Positions 8,322 through 13,043 of a stretch of 13,043 bases of DNA are shown here, piece by piece (the first letter of the stretch is position 1; each line of letters opens with the position of its first letter). Position numbers and translations under genes: made by a program. This DNA comes from CAJQQY01 sp964352225 (GTDB lineage Bacteria; Bacteroidota; Bacteroidia; Chitinophagales; Saprospiraceae), in NCBI GenBank assembly GCA_964352225.1, contig CAYGRM010000178.1, forward strand, positions 1 through 13,043. The letters are read 5' to 3'. The notes under the pieces were generated by a model, which saw only the letters and a list, made by a program, of their open reading frames with translations, was not told the DNA's origin and made no database searches.

Positions 8322-9005
8322 TTAACCATGTCCATTCAAATATCCATACATTTGAAAAATAAAAAGACCAACTCCAGCTAAAACTAAAAACCAATTTACT
8401 GCTTTATAAAATAGTTGATAACTATCCCAAGATTTCCATTTAGAAATGATAAATACAATTGGAATCAAAGCTGCAATCTGACCAAGTTCGACTCCAACAT
8501 TAAAACTAATGATTTTAAGTAAAAACTGTCCAGCTCCTAAATCAAATGATTGTAATCTTGTTGATAAACCAAACCCATGAATCAATCCAAAAATAAAAAC
8601 CATAAATAATAGATTGGGAGATTCAGTCTGGAAAAAATTTTTAAATCCGCCTAAATTTTCAAATCCCTTATACAGTACACTTATGGCAATGATTGCATCA
8701 ATCAAGTGCTCATCTGCTTTTATTCCTAAATAAGTGGCACCTATTAAAGTGATACTATGACCAATCGTAAAAATGGTAATAAAACGTACAACATCTTTGA
8801 AGTTACTGAGATAAAATATGACACCTGTTAAGAACAGTAAGTGATCGTATCCTGTAACCATATGTTTAGCACCTACTAAAATGTAAGAAAGCAGCCCACC
8901 ATTGCTCAAAGTTTCTTGATCAGATAAACTTACTCCATGTGCTAAAAGTGAAATGGGAAGAAAAAGGAGTAAAAAAGAAAGAAAGTTTAACTTTTTGATT
9001 TTCAT
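8322..9005 (-). CDS. HupE/UreJ-family membrane protein
   Basis: This is a 227-residue membrane protein. The start chosen is ATG 9003-9005 (MKIKKLNFLSFLLLF...), because it gives a clean signal peptide cleaving after Ala22. Upstream codons to 9047 are open but run into a terminator. Family signatures are clear: the H-x5-D-H motif at His48-Asp54-His55 (HMVTGYDH) in the first membrane region, FTIGHSITL, GLIHGFGLS, FNVGVELGQ, and a last hydrophobic helix near the C-terminus, about six membrane segments in all. HupE/UreJ proteins are associated with nickel supply to hydrogenase or urease. This shorter variant (HupE_UreJ_2-like) is also widespread in genomes without those enzymes, and neither is in this window, so metal transport is an inference. 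If cleavage is as predicted, the mature protein begins with His23. It has its own -7 box at 9030-9037 and is preceded by the terminator of the lipoprotein gene. Confidence 0.85.
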   Translation of the reverse strand: MKIKKLNFLSFLLLFLPISLLAHGVSLSDQETLSNGGLLSYILVGAKHMVTGYDHLLFLTGVIFYLSNFKDVVRFITIFTIGHSITLIGATYLGIKADEHLIDAIIAISVLYKGFENLGGFKNFFQTESPNLLFMVFIFGLIHGFGLSTRLQSFDLGAGQFLLKIISFNVGVELGQIAALIPIVFIISKWKSWDSYQLFYKAVNWFLVLAGVGLFIFQMYGYLNGHG

Positions 9006-9029
9006 AAAATTACTTTGATAAAAAAAATG

Positions 9030-9037
9030 CAAATCTA
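9030..9037 (-). promoter_or_regulatory. Putative -7 box (TAGATTTG) of the HupE-like gene
   Basis: On the minus strand TAGATTTG matches the Bacteroidota -7 consensus TAnnTTTG and lies 24 nt before the ATG at 9005. No good -33 TTTG is seen at the usual spacing. The upstream terminator stem occupies that place. Confidence 0.45.
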
Positions 9038-9040
9038 ATA

Positions 9041-9075
9041 AAAACAACCACTTAAGAACTAATCCTAAGTGGTTG
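9041..9075 (-). terminator. Rho-independent terminator of the lipoprotein gene
   Basis: A perfect 10-bp stem, CAACCACTTA (9045-9054) with TAAGTGGTTG (9066-9075), has an 11-nt loop. On the minus strand it is followed by a T-rich run (plus-strand AATAAAAA, 9037-9044). It begins 23 nt after the lipoprotein stop at 9099, so the lipoprotein and HupE-like genes are probably separate transcripts. Confidence 0.8.
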
Positions 9076-9098
9076 CTTTTATACTTTTTCTAAAAAAA

Positions 9099-9617
9099 TT
9101 ACTTCGCAAAAAAGTTAAAATCCAATCTCATTTCAATCGTCTCAGGCGAAATATCTCTCAATCTCAATTCCACTCTAATTCCAAAGTCTTCCTTTTCTAA
9201 AAAACTTTTGGCATCCACCAACGTTCCAATCAATCCTAAATCACCCGAAGCATTGAGCGCAATTTGATCTCGAAAAAATATTTCTCTTTCGAAAGTAGGA
9301 TCCTCTTTTGAAAATATTTTGACCGAAACTTCTTGAATGTAACCATTATCTGGATTAGAAAAAATTCCCCGTAAGACTGCTATGCCAGGGTTGATGGCAT
9401 TTAATTCTTCCGCTGTTTTTCCATTCTGACTGAAAAGCGCAGCAGACAAAGATGGAATGTCAGATACCTCAAAAATATGAGTTCCTGAAAATGGATTCAG
9501 CCCTGCCGTAATCGTAAAATCATAGAAGTATTCCATCTCAAATAAAATATTTTCATCTTTTTTACAATTAGAAAAAAGAAAAACAAATGGAAGAACTAGT
9601 AAGAATATTTTTTTCAT
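9099..9617 (-). CDS. Small predicted surface lipoprotein, family unknown
   Basis: This is a 172-residue protein. The start chosen is ATG 9615-9617 (MKKIFLLVLPFVFLFSNC), because it gives a standard lipoprotein signal with lipobox Cys18. The longer reading from a TTG at 9635 would bury that signal. Cys18 is followed by KKDE, the lysine/acidic pattern that in Bacteroidota favours export to the outer face of the outer membrane. The mature part alternates short strands (FEMEYFYDFTI, HIFEVSD, YIQEVSVKIFS, IRVELRLRD, IEMRLDFNFFAK) and looks like an all-beta domain. No family was recognised and no function can be given. A terminator follows 23 nt downstream, and a TAACTTTG -7 box lies 38 nt upstream of the ATG. 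A decayed copy of its last ~30 codons is at 8195-8287. Confidence 0.75.
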   Translation of the reverse strand: MKKIFLLVLPFVFLFSNCKKDENILFEMEYFYDFTITAGLNPFSGTHIFEVSDIPSLSAALFSQNGKTAEELNAINPGIAVLRGIFSNPDNGYIQEVSVKIFSKEDPTFEREIFFRDQIALNASGDLGLIGTLVDAKSFLEKEDFGIRVELRLRDISPETIEMRLDFNFFAK

Positions 9618-9654
9618 ATCAATTTTTTTTAACAACTTTATTAGCTTTAACGTA

Positions 9655-9662
9655 CAAAGTTA
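9655..9662 (-). promoter_or_regulatory. Putative -7 box (TAACTTTG) of the lipoprotein gene
   Basis: On the minus strand TAACTTTG fits TAnnTTTG exactly and lies 38 nt before the ATG at 9617. A well-placed -33 element is not evident. Confidence 0.45.
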
Positions 9663-9764
9663 CGATTTGTGCAAAAATATCAGAATGTTAAATTTAATTC
9701 TCTATTTTTATCAGATTATTTCAGAGGAACCTGTTTATTAAAAAATAAAACCAACAGACTAACT

Positions 9765-11687
9765 ATGGGTGAACAAAAAGTATCCTTACTTCAAGATGAC
9801 GCGCAAATGCAAAACTTTGTCCGCTTGCTTTTAAATGATGTTCGAGCGATGGAATATATGCTCGAAAATGATTGGTTCGAAACAGGCATTACAAGGATTG
9901 GTGCTGAGCAGGAAATGTGCATGGTACATGATAAAACTTTAAAACCGGCATGTATTGCTGTCGAGGCTCTAGAGAAAATGAAAAAATGGGATTGGGTCGA
10001 AACAGAATTGGCTCGGTTTAATTTAGAAACGAATTTGACGCCACGCGAATTTACAGGCAAATGTTTGAGCCTGATGGAAAATGAAAATATCAAAAACTTG
10101 GCAAGCATCCGAAAGGTCGTGAATAAAATGGGTGCTGATATTATCTTGACCGGAATCCTTCCTACTTTAAATAAAGACGATTTAGGTTTTCATAATTTGA
10201 CACCTAAAAAAAGATATTTCGCACTCATGGAATCCATGAAGCAACAATTAATCGGTAATGATTTTGAGTTGCGATTGACTGGAATTGACGAGTTGTTGGT
10301 GCGGCATGATTCACCATTGTTGGAAGCGGTGAATACGAGTTTTCAAGTTCACTTGCAGGTCGATCCAAAGGATTTTGTCAAAATGTATAATATTGCTCAA
10401 GCCCTAGCTGCACCTATCTTAGCGATGGCTGCCAATTCTCCCATCGTCTTTGGTAGACGACTATGGCATGAAAGTAGAATTGCGATGTTCCAGCAAGCAA
10501 TTGATACTCGAACTACTCATGATCACATGCGGGAGCGATACCCAAGAGTAAGTTTTGGAAATGGTTGGTTGAAAGATTCTGTGTTAAATATTCATCGAGA
10601 AGATATTGCTCGATTTAGAGTTTTGATTAGTAGTGATGTGGAGGAAGATGCTTTTGAAAAAATATCGGAAAAGATTGCTCCAAAGTTGAGAGCCCTACAA
10701 GTTCATAATTCAACGGTGTATCGTTGGAACCGACCTTGCTACGGAATTTCACCAAATGGGAAACCACATTTACGAATTGAGAATCGAGTGATCCCAGCTG
10801 GACCAACTGTTTTGGATGAAGTAGCCAACGCAGCATTTTGGTTAGGTGCGATGATGGGGATGGCAGATAAAGTTAATGATGTGACTGAACATATTTCATG
10901 GTCAGATGTGCGAGATAATTTTGGAAAAGCAGCTCGTTTTGGAATTGATTCAAATTTCACGTGGTTCAAGGATCAAAAAATTGGGGTTTGCGAACTAGTG
11001 CGCAAAGAATTAATTCCCATCGCACGTGCAGGTTTGAAAAAAATGAAAGTCGTACAAAAAGATATTGATCGATACATGGATGTCATCGAAGGTAGAGCCA
11101 AAGCACATATGAATGGAGCGAGATGGCAATTGCGCGCCTTTACCAAACTAAAAGAAGAAACTACTCGAGACGAAGCATTGAGTGTATTGACTGCATCAAT
11201 TATTGAAAACCAAAATAAAGGCCTTCCGGGGCATAAATGGAAAATGCCAGAACTAACCGATCTTAAAGAATACCGACCTTCTAAAATCAAGGTGGAAGAA
11301 TTTATGCAAACTGATCTGTTTACTGTTCAAAAAGATGATATCATTGAACTTGTGGCAGAGATGATGGATTGGCGAGAAATTAGTTTTACACCAGTAGAAA
11401 ATACGAAAGGTGATTTGGTAGGGTTAGTCAGTTCCAAAATGATTTTGCGACACCTCGTCAAAGGAAATCGACTCAATGAAAAAGGAACAGGTACTGTAAA
11501 AGATATTATGCTTACAACACCTACGACCATTTCTCCAAATGCAACTATTCTTGAAGCAATGGCTGCTATGCGAGATGCCAAAGTTGGTTGCCTTCCGGTG
11601 GTGAAAGGGAAGGAGTTGATTGGAGTGATAACACAAATGGATTTTCTGAGAATTTCAGGAAGGTTGATTGAAAGATTAGAACCTTAG
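9765..11687 (+). CDS. GCS2 (glutamate-cysteine ligase-like) domain fused to a CBS pair
   Basis: This is a 640-residue cytoplasmic protein. ATG 9765 (MGEQKVSLLQ) is preferred; an in-frame GTG at 9669 would add 32 residues unlike the family. Residues ~10-490 form a GCS2/ATP-dependent carboxylate-amine ligase-like domain. It shows G-A-E48-Q-E50 (metal/substrate glutamates), LETNLTPREF, NTSFQVH196LQVD, APILAMAANSP, and the late HLRIENRVIPAGPTVLDEV stretch with its E-x-R pair. Residues ~505-640 hold two CBS motifs (FMQTDLFTVQ... and IMLTTPTTISP...GVITQMDFL), which usually sense adenine nucleotides. Such fusions are known in Bacteroidota, where the ligase is thought to join an amino acid to a gamma-carboxyl. 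Whether this copy makes gamma-glutamylcysteine or another product cannot be read. It probably forms a single-gene transcript, ending at the terminator at 11757. The region between 9618 and 9764 carries promoters in both directions; no clear plus-strand -7 box was found. Confidence 0.85.
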   Translation: MGEQKVSLLQDDAQMQNFVRLLLNDVRAMEYMLENDWFETGITRIGAEQEMCMVHDKTLKPACIAVEALEKMKKWDWVETELARFNLETNLTPREFTGKCLSLMENENIKNLASIRKVVNKMGADIILTGILPTLNKDDLGFHNLTPKKRYFALMESMKQQLIGNDFELRLTGIDELLVRHDSPLLEAVNTSFQVHLQVDPKDFVKMYNIAQALAAPILAMAANSPIVFGRRLWHESRIAMFQQAIDTRTTHDHMRERYPRVSFGNGWLKDSVLNIHREDIARFRVLISSDVEEDAFEKISEKIAPKLRALQVHNSTVYRWNRPCYGISPNGKPHLRIENRVIPAGPTVLDEVANAAFWLGAMMGMADKVNDVTEHISWSDVRDNFGKAARFGIDSNFTWFKDQKIGVCELVRKELIPIARAGLKKMKVVQKDIDRYMDVIEGRAKAHMNGARWQLRAFTKLKEETTRDEALSVLTASIIENQNKGLPGHKWKMPELTDLKEYRPSKIKVEEFMQTDLFTVQKDDIIELVAEMMDWREISFTPVENTKGDLVGLVSSKMILRHLVKGNRLNEKGTGTVKDIMLTTPTTISPNATILEAMAAMRDAKVGCLPVVKGKELIGVITQMDFLRISGRLIERLEP

Positions 11688-11756
11688 CGTAGGTCGGTTT
11701 TTCAAAACGAACCACATTTAAAACCTAACCTAAAGTTAAGTGTTCAACCATTATAA

Positions 11757-11802
11757 AAGAACCATCTCCAATGAGTTAGAGATGGTTCTTTCTATTTTTT
11801 TG
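11757..11802 (+). terminator. Rho-independent terminator after the GCS2-CBS gene
   Basis: A perfect 12-bp stem, AAGAACCATCTC (11757-11768) with GAGATGGTTCTT (11779-11790), has a 10-nt loop and is followed by TCTATTTTTTT. It is 69 nt past the GCS2-CBS stop and ends only about 12 nt before the next ATG (11814). It therefore also sits in, or just ahead of, the leader of the MBL gene. Confidence 0.9.
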
Positions 11803-11813
11803 GAAAATTAAAA

Positions 11814-12872
11814 ATGCAGAAAATGTTTTTTAAACAGTTCGGAGGAAAAGTTACGAAAGAGGATATCGCGAAATATGAGCAATCCCCCAATTGGAGAGAT
11901 GGCTCTTTTCAAAATCTAGAAAAAACTGATCTCACGGGAGATCTTTGGAATTTACCCGGTATCATTTATAAACAAATCAAAGGCAAAAAAGGAATGTATC
12001 CAAAAGAGACTATTCCAGTTTCACCTTTTGATTTAGATGCATTTATGGCACCTTTAGATGAGACTAAATTTATTTGGTATGGACATTCTGTTTTGTTGAT
12101 GCGAATGAATGGGAAAACACTTTTGATTGATCCGATGCTTGGACCAGATACTACGCCAATTGCACCTATGGCAACCAAACGCTTTTCTGAAAATACTTTA
12201 TCGCTCATTGATGATTTTCCAATAATAGATCTAGTGTTATTGACGCATGATCATTATGACCATTTGGATTTTGCTAGTATTGAGAAACTGAAATCAAAAG
12301 TCAAACAATTTTATGTAGCGATAGGAGTGAAGCGACATTTGGTAAGTTGGGGAGTGGATGCTGAGAAAATTATTGAATTTGATTGGTGGGATAATCGAGC
12401 GTTTGAAAATATCAAGATCACTTTTACACCTACTCGACATTTCTCAGGACGAGGATTGACTGATCGATTAAAAACACTTTGGGGAGGTTGGGTTTTTAAA
12501 ACTGAAACTGAAAATATTTGGTTTAGTGGTGACGGAGGTTATGGAAAACACTTTAAAGAAATTGGAAAAAAATTAGGGCCATTTGATTTCGGGTTTATGG
12601 AGTGTGGGCAGTACAATGAAGATTGGCGACCGGTACATTTATTCCCAGATGAAAGTGTGCAAGCTGCAAATGATGCTCAAGTGAAAAAAATTATGCCTGT
12701 GCATTGTGCTGGATTTGCGTTGTCTTATTTTCATGCTTGGCGAGAACCAATTGAAGAATTTATTGAGGCAGCAGAGAAATTGGATACTCCATTTTTAACT
12801 CCAATGATTGGACAAATTTTTACTAAATCAACCGTCCTGAAGACTAAGTGGTGGAATGATCTTGAGTCATAA
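11814..12872 (+). CDS. MBL-fold metal-dependent hydrolase, NAPE-PLD/UlaG-like
   Basis: This is a 352-residue soluble protein, with ATG at 11814 (an in-frame ATG nine bases on is an equal alternative). Metallo-beta-lactamase-fold metal ligands are present: H145-D-H147-Y-D149-H150 in LLTHDHYDHLDF, H209 in TPTRHFSGRG, D240 in SGDGGYG and H297 in MPVHCAGFA. The segment from H209 (RHFSGRGLTDRLKTLWGG) and the later ECGQYNEDWRPVHLFPDE match the bacterial NAPE-PLD-like family (Lactamase_B_2). Family members hydrolyse phosphodiester bonds of N-acyl-phosphatidylethanolamines in animals; bacterial substrates are mostly unknown. No signal peptide is seen, so a cytoplasmic or inner-face role is likely. 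It is separated from the GCS2-CBS gene by a strong terminator, and no TAnnTTTG box is visible before it. Its promoter may lie in the 11688-11756 spacer, or it may depend on read-through. Confidence 0.88.
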   Translation: MQKMFFKQFGGKVTKEDIAKYEQSPNWRDGSFQNLEKTDLTGDLWNLPGIIYKQIKGKKGMYPKETIPVSPFDLDAFMAPLDETKFIWYGHSVLLMRMNGKTLLIDPMLGPDTTPIAPMATKRFSENTLSLIDDFPIIDLVLLTHDHYDHLDFASIEKLKSKVKQFYVAIGVKRHLVSWGVDAEKIIEFDWWDNRAFENIKITFTPTRHFSGRGLTDRLKTLWGGWVFKTETENIWFSGDGGYGKHFKEIGKKLGPFDFGFMECGQYNEDWRPVHLFPDESVQAANDAQVKKIMPVHCAGFALSYFHAWREPIEEFIEAAEKLDTPFLTPMIGQIFTKSTVLKTKWWNDLES

Positions 12873-12921
12873 TCTTGGTGCATCCTTACTTTAATTTGAT
12901 TTGTCTTTAAAATAAAAAAAC

Positions 12922-13043
12922 ATGAAAAAATTAACCTTACTTTTTTTAATATCCTTAATTGGATTTCAATTGAATGCTCAATCAGAGGAAACCAAAAAGA
13001 TAGAAAGAGCTTGTTTAAATTATCTCGAAGGATTCTATGAAGG
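12922..13043 (+). CDS. Start of a secreted NTF2/lumazine-binding-like protein (cut by window end)
   Basis: Forty codons are visible from ATG 12922, ending at the window edge. MKKLTLLFLISLIGFQLNA is a signal peptide cleaving before QSEETKK. It is followed by IERACLNYLEGFYEG, the hallmark start of the 'putative lumazine-binding / nuclear transport factor 2-like' proteins common in Bacteroidota, in which an ERACxxYxxGFYEG segment is followed by a small cone-shaped alpha/beta domain. An exported protein with an unknown small ligand is likely. It starts 49 nt after the MBL gene with no hairpin between, so co-transcription is possible. The assignment rests on 15 residues. Confidence 0.7.
   Translation, partial: MKKLTLLFLISLIGFQLNAQSEETKKIERACLNYLEGFYE

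Noticed and set aside
9006..9047. Upstream extension of the HupE-like gene
   Set aside because: It runs through the putative -7 box and into the terminator stem of the lipoprotein gene; the ATG at 9005 gives a clean signal peptide.
9618..9635. TTG-initiated extension of the lipoprotein
   Set aside because: It would add residues before a perfect lipoprotein signal; the ATG at 9617 is the natural start.
9669..9764. GTG-initiated 32-residue extension of the GCS2-CBS protein
   Set aside because: The extra residues do not resemble the family and overlap the promoter region. ATG 9765 gives a normal N-terminus.
9791..11636. Several antisense open frames of 70-105 codons inside the GCS2-CBS gene
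   Set aside because: The sense strand has clear domain motifs throughout; the antisense translations show no domain and no promoter or ribosome site.

Overview
The window looks like a chromosomal segment of a Bacteroidota bacterium, probably near the Saprospiria (Lewinella/Haliscomenobacter-like). The evidence is low GC, a type IX secretion (T9SS) C-terminal sorting domain, a very long SprB-repeat protein, a Bacteroidota-style lipoprotein with acidic/lysine residues after the lipobox Cys, and TAnnTTTG-type -7 promoter boxes. No phage, IS element, CRISPR array, tRNA or rRNA was recognised.

Left half (about 261-7197, minus strand): one giant secreted protein gene fills 6.9 kb. It encodes a signal peptide, a 'choice-of-anchor B' LVIVD-type beta-propeller, about 24 tandem SprB repeats of roughly 77 residues, and a T9SS type A sorting domain. 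As given it is split into three pieces: a 10-N assembly gap at 2210-2219 inside repeat 17, and a single in-frame TAA at 1545-1547 where sister repeats have Leu. Removing the ten Ns restores one frame, so the pieces belong to a single gene of roughly 2,308 codons plus whatever the gap hides. A GC-rich hairpin with a T-run (78-101) is the likely terminator.

Middle (7198-9662): an AT-rich divergent intergenic region leads into a small GNAT-like gene with an unusually strong Shine-Dalgarno. A decayed stretch follows, containing a broken copy of the 3' end of the lipoprotein gene found about 0.9 kb further on. Next come a HupE/UreJ-type membrane protein and the intact lipoprotein gene, both on the minus strand, with a terminator and separate -7 boxes between and before them. 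The two related lipoprotein 3' ends lie as direct repeats on either side of the HupE-like gene.

Right part (9765-13043, plus strand): a GCS2 (glutamate-cysteine ligase-like) domain fused to a CBS pair, a clear terminator, a NAPE-PLD/UlaG-type metallo-beta-lactamase-fold hydrolase, and the start of a secreted NTF2/lumazine-binding-like protein cut by the window edge.

The genes do not form one obvious pathway. The most informative observations are the repeat architecture and its Cys pattern, the two interruptions of the giant gene, and the duplicated, decayed lipoprotein tail. I found no convincing new enzymatic or defence system.
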